From Bathynomus jamesi (Eukaryota; Arthropoda; Malacostraca; Isopoda; Cirolanidae), in NCBI GenBank assembly GCA_023014485.1, contig JAJOZX010012218.1, forward strand, positions 48,294 to 112,293: 64,000 nucleotides of DNA. The letters run 5' to 3'. Shown here piece by piece: positions 37,020 through 50,448 of this stretch. The first letter of the stretch is position 1. The number at the start of each line of letters is the position of its first letter. The notes under the pieces were generated by a model that worked only from the letters and a program-made list of their open reading frames with translations, was not told the DNA's origin and ran no database searches. The position numbers were made by a program, and so were the translations under genes.

Positions 37020-38748
37020 AACTAAAGCATATTATAGCCAAAATTACTAATTCCAGTTAAATATTTTGAAAAAATTCAACCCTATAGAACTTAATTTATA
37101 GTCCCATTTTCATTTTTAAATCTAAAAATAGGCTAAATGATGAGATTTGTAAGCTAAAATTTGCATAGTATTTACTGTTGGCATATATCATTTCAGGAAT
37201 TTCATTCACTTTTATAATATTTTAGGGCTACATTATAGATTCTCTAAAAATTGGATATTAAAACATAGAAAAAATCGACTTTTTCCATTAATTTTTTGCC
37301 TTACTATGATCGACATTTCAATGAAATTTTACGTCGATTTTTTAATTAATTTGGCATTATATAGTTGAAAACAGTAAGATAAAGCAGTTTTTTATCTACA
37401 GTTTCTTATTCGAATGAAAAATATTGAAAAAGATAAGTTCATGTTTTATCATAAGGAAAATGCACAAAAAGTGCTCAAAACAGGAAGAAAAACACATTTT
37501 GGTAAAATATTTTAGTTTCAATATGAACGAATTTTAGTGAATTTTTTTGAAGAGTTTTGTCTAGTTTTAACAATATATTGTTCAAAACCATAAAGTAAAG
37601 CATATTACGGCCAAAAAGTAGTAATTCCAGTTAAATATTTTTAAAAAATTCAACCATATAGATTCGAATTTATGGTCCCTTTTTCATTTCTTAATGTAAA
37701 AATAGGCTAAATGATGCGATTTTGAAGCTAAAATTTGCATAGTATTTAATTTTGGTATATATCATTTCATGAAATCCATTCACTTTTACAATATTTTAGG
37801 GCTACATTAAAGATTGTCTAAAAATTGAATCTTAAAATATGCAAAAAATCGACTTTTTCCATTAATTTTTTACCTTACTATGATCGACATTTCAATGATA
37901 TTTTACGTCGATTTTTGAATTACTTTGGCATTATATAGTTGAAAACAGTAAGATAAAGCAGTTTTTTATCAACAGTTTCTTATTGGAATGAAAAATATTG
38001 AAAAAGATACGTTCATGTTTTATCATAAGAAAAATGCACAAAAAGTGCTCAAAACACGGAGAAAATCACTTTTTGGTACAAAATTTTCATTTCATTAGAA
38101 TCGAATTTTAGTGAAATGTTTGGACGATTTTGGTCTAGTTTTCGATATATATTGTACAAAACCATAAACTAAAGCATATTATAGCCAAAAATTACTAATT
38201 CCAGTTAAATATTTTGAAAAAAATTCAACCGTATAGAACTTAATTTATAGTCCCATTTTCATTTTTAAATCTAAAAATAGGCTAAATGATGCGATTTGTA
38301 AGCTAAAATTTGCATAGTATTTACTGTTGGCATATATCATTTTATGAATTTCATTCACTTTTACAATATTTTAGGGCTACATTAAAGATTGTCTAAAAAT
38401 TGGATCTTAAAACATGGAAAAAATCGACTTTTTCCATTAATTTTTTGCCTTACTATGATCGACATTTCAATGAAACTTTACGTCGATTTTTGAATTCTTT
38501 GGCATTATATAGTTGAAAACAGTAAGATAAAGCAGTTTTTTATCAACAGTTTCTTATTCGAATGAAAAATATTGAAAAAGATAAGTTCATGTTTTATCAT
38601 AAGGAAAATGCACAAAAAGTGCTCAAAACACGGAGAAAATCACTTTTTGGTACAAAATTTTCATTTCATTAGAATCGAATTTTAGTGAAATATTTGGACA
38701 GTTTTGGTCTAGTTTTCGATATATATTGTACAAAACCATAAACTAAAG
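37020..38748 (+). repeat. Satellite block 12: 3-mer A-B-C
   Basis: Monomers start at 37020 (A), 37593 (B) and 38167 (C). The A monomer has CCTATAGAAC in place of CCGTATAGAAC, TTATCTACAG, and CAGGAAGAAAAACAC. Confidence 0.92.
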
Positions 38749-39530
38749 CAGTGTTTCCCAACCGGGGGCCATATGGCCCCCTTGGGGGCCATGGCACATT
38801 TGAAGGGGGCCACAGGAAAATGTTAATATTTAGAGGGGCCACAGACTCCATGAAGGGGGCCACAGGACTCAACCTATTGAAGCCTAAATTATAGTTAGGC
38901 CAATAGATAATTTTAATTTATGTAGTTGAATTACATTTAAAAAAATTATTAATACATATTTTCCTTTTTTTTAGATATTTTATAATAGAATTTGAATTTA
39001 TCTGTAAACAAATATTTTGCATCTTACAAGCTTATTGTGCGGCGCACTCCATTGTGCGCTTGATCGTTATGCGCCTGGCAGCGTTGTTGACTTGATAAAA
39101 ATACTTCAGGTTGAAATCCTTACAGTCTGTTTACCACGTGGATCGTCGCTGTAGTGTGTAAGTAGCTCTTATTTGTTTACCCTAATATTGCGAAGTTGTA
39201 GTAATTTTACTAGTTTTTTTAATTTATAATAGATTGCTATATGTACAGTATTTCTTTTGATTATATTTTTTTATAATTAATACATAATATAAGTAAATAA
39301 CTGCAAATTTTTGTTAGCCACTGTTTAGTTTTTGTTATGTTTATAGTCCTATGTGACAAATAATATTGTACCTGAATACAAATAGTTGTTTTAATATCCT
39401 TTATATATATTTGTTTTTGTAAAATAGAGTTAATCTGCATATTACCAACTGAAAATAATGCTTATAGGGGCCACAGGAAAAAATAAGGTTCCTAAGGGGG
39501 CCATAAGCCAAAACCGGTTGGGAACCACTG
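38749..39530 (+). mobile_element. hAT-type non-autonomous element, copy 12
   Basis: This 782-bp copy has intact ends and palindrome, with one private 2-bp loss (ACATATTTTCC near 38956 in place of ACATATATTTTCC). Confidence 0.93.
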
Positions 39531-42500
39531 AACTAAAGCATATTATAGCCAAAAATTACTAATTCCAGTTAAATATTTTGAAAAAAATTCAACCGTATAG
39601 AACTTAATTTATAGTCCCATTTTCATTTTTAAATCTAAAAATAGGCTAAATGATGAGATTTGTAAGCTAAAATTTGCATAGTATTTACTGTTGGCATATA
39701 TCATTTCAGGAATTTCATTCACTTTTATAATATTTTAGGGCTACATTATAGATTCTCTAAAAATTGGATATTAAAACATAGAAAAAATCGACTTTTTCCA
39801 TTAATTTTTTGCCTTACTATGATCGACATTTCAATGAAATTTTACGTCGATTTTTTAATTAATTTGGCATTATATAGTTGAAAACAGTAAGATAAAGCAG
39901 TTTTTTATACAGTTTCTTATTCGAATGAAAAATATTGAAAAAGATAAGTTCATGTTTTATCATAAGGAAAATGCACAAAAAGTGCTCAAAACACGGAGAA
40001 AAACACATTTTGGTAAAATATTTTAGTTTCAATATGAACGAATTTTAGTGAATTTTTTGAAGAGTTTTGTCTAGTTTTAACAATATATTGTTCAAAACCA
40101 TAAAGTAAAGCATATTACGGCCAAAAAGTAGTAATTCCAGTTAAATATTTTTAAAAAATTCAACCATATAGATTCGAATTTATGGTCCCTTTTTCATTTC
40201 TTAATGTAAAAATAGGCTAAATGATGCGATTTTGAAGCTAAAATTTGCATAGTATTTAATTTTGGTATATATCATTTCATGAAATCCATTCACTTTTACA
40301 ATATTTTAGGGCTACATTAAAGATTGTCTAAAAATTGAATCTTAAAATATGCAAAAAATCGACTTTTCCATTAATTTTTTACCTTACTATGATCGACATT
40401 TCAATGATATTTTACGTCGATTTTTGAATTACTTTGGCATTATATAGTTGAAAACAGTAAGATAAAGCAGTTTTTATCAACAGTTTCTTATTGGAATGAA
40501 AAATATTGAAAAAGATACGTTCATGTTTTATCATAAGAAAAATGCACAAAAAGTGCTCAAAACACGGAGAAAATCACTTTTTGGTACAAAATTTTCATTT
40601 CATTAGAATCGAATTTTAGTGAAATGTTTGGACGATTTTGGTCTAGTTTTCGATATATATTGTACAAAACCATAAACTAAAGCATATTATAGCCAAAATT
40701 ACTAATTCCAGTTAAATATTTTGAAAAAAATTCAACCGTATAGAACTTAATTTATAGTCCCATTTTCATTTTTAAATCTAAAAATAGGCTAAATGATGCG
40801 ATTTGTAAGCTAAAATTTGCATAGTATTTACTGTTGGCATATATCATTTTATGAATTTCATTCACTTTTACAATATTTTAGGGCTACATTAAAGATTGTC
40901 TAAAAATTGGATCTTAAAACATGGAAAAAATCGACTTTTTCCATTAATTTTTTGCCTTACTATGATCGACATTTCAATGAAACTTTACGTCGATTTTTGA
41001 ATTCTTTGGCATTATATAGTTGAAAACAGTAAGATAAAGCAGTTTTTATCAACAGTTTCTTATTCGAATGAAAAATATTGAAAAAGATAAGTTCATGTTT
41101 TATCATAAGGAAAATGCACAAAAAGTGCTCAAAACACGGAGAAAAACACATTTGGTAAAATATTTTAGTTTCAATATGAACGAATTTTAGTGAATTTTTT
41201 GAAGAGTTTTGTCTAGTTTTAACAATATATTGTTCAAAACCATAAAGTAAAGCATATTACGGCCAAAAAGTAGTAATTCCAGTTAAATATTTTTAAAAAA
41301 TTCAACCATATAGATTCGAATTTATGGTCCCTTTTTCATTTCTTAATGTAAAAATAGGCTAAATGATGCGATTTTGAAGCTAAAATTTGCATAGTATTTA
41401 ATTTTGGTATATATCATTTCATGAAATCCATTCACTTTTACAATATTTTAGGGCTACATTAAAGATTGTCTAAAAATTGAATCTTAAAATATGCAAAAAA
41501 TCGACTTTTTCCATTAATTTTTTACCTTACTATGATCGACATTTCAATGATATTTTACGTCGATTTTTGAATTACTTTGGCATTATATAGTTGAAAACAG
41601 TAAGATAAAGCAGTTTTTTATCAACAGTTTCTTATTGGAATGAAAAATATTGAAAAAGATACGTTCATGTTTTATCATAAGAAAAATGCACAAAAAGTGC
41701 TCAAAACACGGAGAAAATCACTTTTTGGTACAAAATTTTCATTTCATTAGAATCGAATTTTAGTGAAATGTTTGGACGATTTTGGTCTAGTTTTGATATA
41801 TTACAAAACCATAAACTAAAGAATATTATAGCCAAAAATTACTAATTCCAGTTAAATATTTTGAAAAAAATTCAACCGTATAGAACTTAATTTATAGTCC
41901 CATTTTCATTTTTAAATCTAAAAATAGGCTAAATGATGCGATTTGTAAGCTAAAATTTGCATAGTTTTACTGTTGGCATATATCATTTTATGAATTTCAT
42001 TCACTTTTACAATATTTTAGGGCTACATTAAAGATTGTCTAAAAATTGGATCTTAAAACATGGAAAAAATCGACTTTTTCCATTAATTTTTTGCCTTACT
42101 ATGATCGACATTTCAATGAAACTTTACGTCGATTTTTGAATTCTTTGGCATTATATAGTTGAAAACAGTAAGATAAAGCAGTTTTTTATCAACAGTTTCT
42201 TATTCGAATGAAAAATATTGAAAAAGATAAGTTCATGTTTTATCATAAGGAAAATGCACAAAAAGTGCTCAAAACACGGAGAAAAAACACATTTTGGTAA
42301 AATATTTTAGTTTCAATATGAAACGAATTTTAGTGAATTTTTTTGAAGAGTTTTGTCTAGTTTTAACAAATATTGTTCAAAACCATAAAGTAAAGCATAT
42401 TACGGCCAAAAAGTAGTAATTCCAGTTAATATTTTTAAAAAATTCAACCATATAGATTCGAATTTATGGTCCCTTTTTCATTTCTTAATGTAAAAATAGG

Positions 42501-43540
42501 CTAAATGATGCGATTTTGAAGCTAAAATTTGCATAGTATTTAATTTGGTATATATCATTTCATGAAATCCATTCACTTTTACAATATTTTAGGGCTACAT
42601 TAAAGATTGTCTAAAAATTGAATCTTAAAATATGCAAAAAATCGACTTTTTCCATTAATTTTTTACCTTACTATGATCGACATTTCAATGATATTTTACG
42701 TCGATTTTTGAATTACTTTGGCATTATATAGTTGAAAACAGTAAGATAAAGCAGTTTTTTATCAACAGTTTCTTATTGGAATGAAAAATATTGAAAAAGA
42801 TACGTTCATGTTTTATCATAAGAAAAATGCACAAAAAGTGCTCAAAACACGGAGAAAATCACTTTTTGGTACAAAATTTTCATTTCATTAGAATCGAATT
42901 TTAGTGAAATGTTTGGACGATTTTGGTCTAGTTTTCGATATATATTGTACAAAACCATAAACTAAAGCATATTATAGCCAAATATTACTAATTCCAGTTA
43001 AATATTTTGAAAAAAATTCAACCGTATAGAACTTAATTTATAGTCCCATTTTCATTTTTAAATCTAAAAATAGGCTAAATGATGCGATTTGTAAGCTAAA
43101 ATTTGCATAGTATTTACTGTTGGCATATATCATTTTATGAATTTCATTCACTTTTACAATATTTTAGGGCTACATTAAAGATTGTCTAAAAATTGGATCT
43201 TAAAACATGGAAAAAATCGACTTTTTCCATTAATTTTTTGCCTTACTATGATCGACATTTCAATGAAACTTTACGTCGATTTTTGAATTCTTTGGCATTA
43301 TATAGTTGAAAACAGTAAGATAAAGCAGTTTTTTATCAACAGTTTCTTATTCGAATGAAAAATATTGAAAAAGATAAGTTCATGTTTTATCATAAGGAAA
43401 ATGCACAAAAAGTGCTCAAAACACGGAGAAAATCACTTTTTGGTACAAAATTTTCATTTCATTAGAATCGAATTTTAGTGAAATATTTGGACAGTTTGGT
43501 CTAGTTTTCGATATATATTGTACAAAACCATAAACTAAAG
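39531..43540 (+). repeat. Satellite block 13: 7-mer A-B-Cx-B-Cx-B-C
   Basis: Monomers start at 39531 (A), 40103 (B), 40675 (Cx), 41245 (B), 41814 (Cx), 42388 (B) and 42960 (C). The B monomer before 41814 ends with a damaged stretch (GTTTTGATATATTAC). With block 12 it forms the third 3+7 super-unit. Confidence 0.9.
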
Positions 43541-44324
43541 CAGTGTTTCCCAACCGGGGGCCATATGGCCCCCTTGGGGGCCATGGCACATTTGAAGGGG
43601 GCCACAGGAAAATGTTAATATTTAGAGGGGCCACAGACTCCATGAAGGGGGCCACAGGACTCAACCTATTGAAGCCTAAATTATAGTTAGGCCAATAGAT
43701 AATTTTAATTTATGTAGTTGAATTACATTTAAAAAAATTATTAATACATATATTTTCCTTTTTTTTAGATATTTTATAATAGAATTTGAATTTATCTGTA
43801 AACAAATATTTTGCATCTTACAAGCTTATTGTGCGGCGCACTCCATTGTGCGCTTGATCGTTATGCGCCTGGCAGCGTTGTTGACTTGATAAAAATACTT
43901 CAGGTTGAAATCCTTACAGTCTGTTTACCACGTGGATCGTCGCTGTAGTGTGTAAGTAGCTCTTATTTGTTTACCCTAATATTGCGAAGTTGTAGTAATT
44001 TTACTAGTTTTTTTAATTTATAATAGATTGCTATATGTACAGTATTTCTTTTGATTATATTTTTTTATAATTAATACATAATATAAGTAAATAACTGCAA
44101 ATTTTTGTTAGCCACTGTTTAGTTTTTGTTATGTTTATAGTCCTATGTGACAAATAATATTGTACCTGAATACAAATAGTTGTTTTAATATCCTTTATAT
44201 ATATTTGTTTTTGTAAAATAGAGTTAATCTGCATATTACCAACTGAAAATAATGCTTATAGGGGCCACAGGAAAAAATAAGGTTCCTAAGGGGGCCATAA
44301 GCCAAAACCGGTTGGGAACCACTG
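43541..44324 (+). mobile_element. hAT-type non-autonomous element, copy 13
   Basis: This 784-bp copy has intact ends. It is the last copy, reading rightward, that still carries the 18-bp palindrome. The base before the duplication is still G (CCACTG). Confidence 0.93.
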
Positions 44325-47194
44325 AACTAAAGCATATTATAGCCAAAAATTACTAATTCCAGTTAAATATTTTGAAAAAATTCAACCGTATAGAACTTAA
44401 TTTATAGTCCCATTTTCATTTTTAAATCTAAAAATAGGCTAAATGATGAGATTTGTAAGCTAAAATTTGCATAGTATTTACTGTTGGCATATATCATTTC
44501 AGGAATTTCATTCACTTTTATAATATTTTAGGGCTACATTAGATTCTCTAAAAATTGGATATTAAAACATAGAAAAAATCGACTTTTTCCATTAATTTTT
44601 GCCTTACTATGATCGACATTTCAATGAAATTTTACGTCGATTTTTTAATTAATTTGGCATTATATAGTTGAAAACAGTAAGATAAAGCAGTTTTTTATCT
44701 ACAGTTTCTTATTCGAATGAAAAATATTGAAAAAGATAAGTTCATGTTTTATCATAAGGAAAATGCACAAAAAGTGCTCAAAACAGGAGAAAAACACATT
44801 TTGGTAAAATATTTTAGTTTCAATATGAACGAATTTTAGTGAAATTTTTTGAAGAGTTTTGTCTAGTTTTAACAATATATTGTTCAAAACCATAAAGTAA
44901 AGCATATTACGGCCAAAAAGTAGTAATTCCAGTTAAATATTTTTAAAAAATTCAACCATATAGATTCGAATTTATGGTCCCTTTTTCATTTCTTAATGTA
45001 AAAATAGGCTAAATGATGCGATTTTGAAGCTAAAATTTGCATAGTATTTAATTTTGGTATATATCATTTCATGAAATCCATTCACTTTTACAATATTTTA
45101 GGGCTACATTAAAGATTGTCTAAAAATTGAATCTTAAAATATGCAAAAAATCGACTTTTTCCATTAATTTTTTACCTTACTATGATCGACATTTCAATGA
45201 TATTTTACGTCGATTTTTGAATTACTTTGGCATTATATAGTTGAAAACAGTAAGATAAAGCAGTTTTTTATCAACAGTTTCTTATTGGAATGAAAAATAT
45301 TGAAAAAGATACGTTCATGTTTTATCATAAGAAAAATGCACAAAAAGTGCTCAAAACACGGAGAAAATCACTTTTTGGTACAAAATTTTCATTTCATTAG
45401 AATCGAATTTTAGTGAAATGTTGGACGATTTTGGTCTAGTTTTCGATATATATTGTACAAAACCATAAACTAAAGCATATTATAGCCAAAAATTACTAAT
45501 TCCAGTTAAATATTTTGAAAAAAATTCAACCGTATAGAACTTAATTTATAGTCCCATTTTCATTTTTAAATCTAAAAATAGGCTAAATGATGCGATTTGT
45601 AAGCTAAAATTTGCATAGTATTTACTGTTGGCATATATCATTTTATGAATTTCATTCACTTTTACAATATTTTAGGGCTACATTAAAGATTGTCTAAAAA
45701 TTGGATCTTAAAACATGGAAAAAATCGACTTTTTCCATTAATTTTTTGCCTTACTATGATCGACATTTCAATGAAACTTTACGTCGATTTTTGAATTCTT
45801 TGGCATTATATAGTTGAAAACAGTAAGATAAAGCAGTTTTTTATCAACAGTTTCTTATTCGAATGAAAAATATTGAAAAAGATAAGTTCATGTTTTATCA
45901 TAAGGAAAATGCACAAAAAGTGCTCAAAACACGGAGAAAAACACATTTTGGTAAAATATTTTAGTTTCAATATGAACGAATTTTAGTGAATTTTTTGAAG
46001 AGTTTTGTCTAGTTTTAACAATATATTGTTCAAAACCATAAAGTAAAGCATATTACGGCCAAAAAGTAGTAATTCCAGTTAAATATTTTTAAAAAATTCA
46101 ACCATATAGATTCGAATTTATGGTCCCTTTTTCATTTCTTAATGTAAAAATAGGCTAAATGATGCGATTTTGAAGCTAAAATTTGCATAGTATTTAATTT
46201 TGGTATATATCATTTCATGAAATCCATTCACTTTTACAATATTTTAGGGCTACATTAAAGATTGTCTAAAAATTGAATCTTAAAATATGCAAAAAATCGA
46301 CTTTTTCCATTAATTTTTTACCTTACTATGATCGACATTTCAATGATATTTTACGTCGATTTTTGAATTACTTTGGCATTATATAGTTGAAAACAGTAAG
46401 ATAAAGCAGTTTTTATCAACAGTTTCTTATTGGAATGAAAAATATTGAAAAAGATACGTTCATGTTTTATCATAAGAAAAATGCACAAAAAGTGCTCAAA
46501 ACACGGAGAAAATCACTTTTTGGTACAAAATTTTCATTTCATTAGAATCGAATTTTAGTGAAATGTTTGGACGTTTTGGTCTAGTTTTCGATATATATTG
46601 TACAAAACCATAAACTAAAGCATATTATAGCCAAAAATTACTAATTCCAGTTAAATATTTTGAAAAAAATTCAACCGTATAGAACTTAATTTATAGTCCC
46701 ATTTTCATTTTTAAATCTAAAAATAGGCTAAATGATGCGATTTGTAAGCTAAAATTTGCATAGTATTTACTGTTGGCATATATCATTTTATGAATTTCAT
46801 TCACTTTTACAATATTTTAGGGCTACATTAAAGATTGTCTAAAAATTGGATCTTAAAACATGGAAAAAATCGACTTTTTCCATTAATTTTTTGCCTTACT
46901 ATGATCGACATTTCAATGAAACTTTACGTCGATTTTTGAATTCTTTGGCATTATATAGTTGAAAACAGTAAGATAAAGCAGTTTTTTATCAACAGTTTCT
47001 TATTCGAATGAAAAATATTGAAAAAGATAAGTTCATGTTTTATCATAAGGAAAATGCACAAAAAGTGCTCAAAACACGGAGAAAATCACTTTTTGGTACA
47101 AAATTTTCATTTCATTAGAATCGAATTTTAGTGAAATATTTGGACAGTTTTGGTCTAGTTTTCGATATATATTGTACAAAACCATAAACTAAAG
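44325..47194 (+). repeat. Satellite block 14: 5-mer A-B-Cx-B-C
   Basis: Monomers start at 44325 (A), 44895 (B), 45468 (Cx), 46041 (B) and 46613 (C). It is the last block of the left domain; the transposon that follows at 47195 has the 20-bp deletion. Confidence 0.9.
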
Positions 47195-47956
47195 CAGTGT
47201 TTCCCAACCGGGGGCCATGGCACATTTGAAGGGGGCCACAGGAAAATGTTAATATTTAGAGGGGCCACAGACTCCATGAAGGGGGCCACAGGACTCAACC
47301 TATTGAAGCCTAAATTATAGTTAGGCCAATAGATAATTTTAATTTATGTAGTTGAATTACATTTAAAAAAATTATTAATACATATATTTTCCTTTTTTTT
47401 AGATATTTTATAATAGAATTTGAATTTATCTGTAAACAAATATTTTGCATCTTACAAGCTTATTGTGCGGCGCACTCCATTGTGCGCTTGATCGTTATGC
47501 GCCTGGCAGCGTTGTTGACTTGATAAAAATACTTCAGGTTGAAATCCTTACAGTCTGTTTACCACGTGGATCGTCGCTGTAGTGTGTAAGTAGCTCTTAT
47601 TTGTTTACCCTAATATTGCGAAGTTGTAGTAATTTTACTAGTTTTTTTAATTTATAATAGATTGCTATATGTACAGTATTTCTTTTGATTATATTTTTTT
47701 ATAATTAATACATAATATAAGTAAATAACTGCAAATTTTTGTTAGCCACTGTTTAGTTTTTGTTATGTTTATAGTCCTATGTGACAAATAATATTGTACC
47801 TGAATAAAATGTTGTTTTAATATCCTTTATATATATTTGTTTTTGTAAAATAGAGTTAATCTGCATATTACCAACTGAAAATAATGCTTATAGGGGCCAC
47901 AGGAAAAAATAAGGTTCCTAAGGGGGCCATAAGCCAAAACCGGTTGGGAACCACTG
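47195..47956 (+). mobile_element. hAT-type non-autonomous element, copy 14 (first copy with 20-bp deletion)
   Basis: This 762-bp copy goes straight from CCGGGGGCCAT to GGCAC. It lacks the 20 bp that contain one GGGGGCCAT and the rest of the palindrome, as expected from deletion between the two direct repeats. It also has GAATAAAATGTTG instead of GAATACAAATAGTTG. Its right end is still CCACTG, so it is intermediate between the left and right families. Confidence 0.93.
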
Positions 47957-49686
47957 AACTAAAGCATATTATAGCCAAAAATTACTAATTCCAGTTAAAT
48001 ATTTTGAAAAAAATTCAACCGTATAGAACTTAATTTATAGTCCCATTTTCATTTTTAAATCTAAAAATAGGCTAAATGATGAGATTTGTAAGCTAAAATT
48101 TGCATAGTATTTACTGTTGGCATATATCATTTCAGGAATTTCATTCACTTTTATAATATTTTAGGGCTACATTAAAGATTCTCTAAAAATTGGATATTAA
48201 AACATAGAAAAAATCGACTTTTTCCATTAATTTTTTGCCTTACTATGATCGACATTTCAATGAAATTTTACGTCGATTTTTTAATTAATTTGGCATTATA
48301 TAGTTGAAAACAGTAAGATAAAGCAGTTTTTTATCAACAGTTTCTTATTCGAATGAAAAATATTGAAAAAGATAAGTTCATGTTTTATCATAAGGAAAAT
48401 GCACAAAAAGTGCTCAAAACACGGAGAAAAACACATTTTGGTAAAATATTTTAGTTTCAATATGAACGAATTTTAGTGAATTTTTTGAAGAGTTTTGTCT
48501 AGTTTTAACAATATATTGTTCAAAACCATAAAGTAAAGCATATTACGGCCAAAAAGTAGTAATTCCAGTTAAATATTTTTAAAAAATTCAACCATATAGA
48601 TTCGAATTTATGGTCCCTTTTTCATTTCTTAATGTAAAAATAGGCTAAATGATGCGATTTTGAAGCTAAAATTTGCATAGTATTTAATTTTGGTATATAT
48701 CATTTCATGAAATCCATTCACTTTTACAATATTTTAGGGCTACATTAAAGATTGTCTAAAAATTGAATCTTAAAATATGCAAAAAATCGACTTTTTCCAT
48801 TAATTTTTTACCTTACTATGATCGACATTTCAATGATATTTTACGTCGATTTTTGAATTACTTTGGCATTATATAGTTGAAAACAGTAAGATAAAGCAGT
48901 TTTTTATCAACAGTTTCTTATTGGAATGAAAAATATTGAAAAAGATACGTTCATGTTTTATCATAAGAAAAATGCACAAAAAGTGCTCAAAACACGGAGA
49001 AAATCACTTTTTGGTACAAAATTTTCATTTCATTAGAATCGAATTTTAGTGAAATGTTTGGACGATTTTGGTCTAGTTTTCGATATATATTGTACAAAAC
49101 CATAAACTAAAGCATATTATAGCCAAAAATTACTAATTCCAGTTAAATATTTTGAAAAAAATTCAACCGTATAGAACTTAATTTATAGTCCCATTTTCAT
49201 TTTTAAATCTAAAAATAGGCTAAATGATGCGATTTGTAAGCTAAAATTTGCATAGTATTTACTGTTGGCATATATCATTTTATGAATTTCATTCACTTTT
49301 ACAATATTTTAGGGCTACATTAAAGATTGTCTAAAAATTGGATCTTAAAACATGGAAAAAATCGACTTTTTCCATTAATTTTTTGCCTTACTATGATCGA
49401 CATTTCAATGAAACTTTACGTCGATTTTTGAATTCTTTGGCATTATATAGTTGAAAACAGTAAGATAAAGCAGTTTTTTATCAACAGTTTCTTATTCGAA
49501 TGAAAAATATTGAAAAAGATAAGTTCATGTTTTATCATAAGGAAAATGCACAAAAAGTGCTCAAAACACGGAGAAAATCACTTTTTGGTACAAAATTTTC
49601 ATTTCATTAGAATCGAATTTTAGTGAAATATTTGGACAGTTTTGGTCTAGTTTTCGATATATATTGTACAAAACCATAAACTAAAG
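47957..49686 (+). repeat. Satellite block 15: 3-mer A-B-C (right domain)
   Basis: Monomers start at 47957 (A), 48531 (B) and 49105 (C). The A monomer has CATTAAAGATTCTCT rather than CATTATAGATTCTCT, a mark shared by all right-domain A monomers (also seen in block 7). Confidence 0.93.
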
Positions 49687-50448
49687 CAGTGTTTCCCAAC
49701 CGGGGGCCATGGCACATTTGAAGGGGGCCACAGGAAAATGTTAATATTTAGAGGGGCCACAGACTCCATGAAGGGGGCCACAGGACTCAACCTATTGAAG
49801 CCTAAATTATAGTTAGGCCAATAGATAATTTTAATTTATGTAGTTGAATTACATTTAAAAAAATTATTAATACATATATTTTCCTTTTTTTTAGATATTT
49901 TATAATAGAATTTGAATTTATCTGTAAACAAATATTTTGCATCTTACAAGCTTATTGTGCGGCGCACTCCATTGTGCGCTTGATCGTTATGCGCCTGGCA
50001 GCGTTGTTGACTTGATAAAAATACTTCAGGTTGAAATCCTTACAGTCTGTTTACCACGTGGATCGTCGCTGTAGTGTGTAAGTAGCTCTTATTTGTTTAC
50101 CCTAATATTGCGAAGTTGTAGTAATTTTACTAGTTTTTTTAATTTATAATAGATTGCTATATGTACAGTATTTCTTTTGATTATATTTTTTTATAATTAA
50201 TACATAATATAAGTAAATAACTGCAAATTTTTGTTAGCCACTGTTTAGTTTTTGTTATGTTTATAGTCCTATGTGACAAATAATATTGTACCTGAATAAA
50301 ATGTTGTTTTAATATCCTTTATATATATTTGTTTTTGTAAAATAGAGTTAATCTGCATATTACCAACTGAAAATAATGCTTATAGGGGCCACAGGAAAAA
50401 ATAAGGTTCCTAAGGGGGCCATAAGCCAAAACCGGTTGGGAACCACTA
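49687..50448 (+). mobile_element. hAT-type non-autonomous element, copy 15
   Basis: This 762-bp copy has the 20-bp deletion and GAATAAAATGTTG. The terminal base of the right repeat is A instead of G (CCACTA), which damages the conserved hAT end. Confidence 0.92.
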
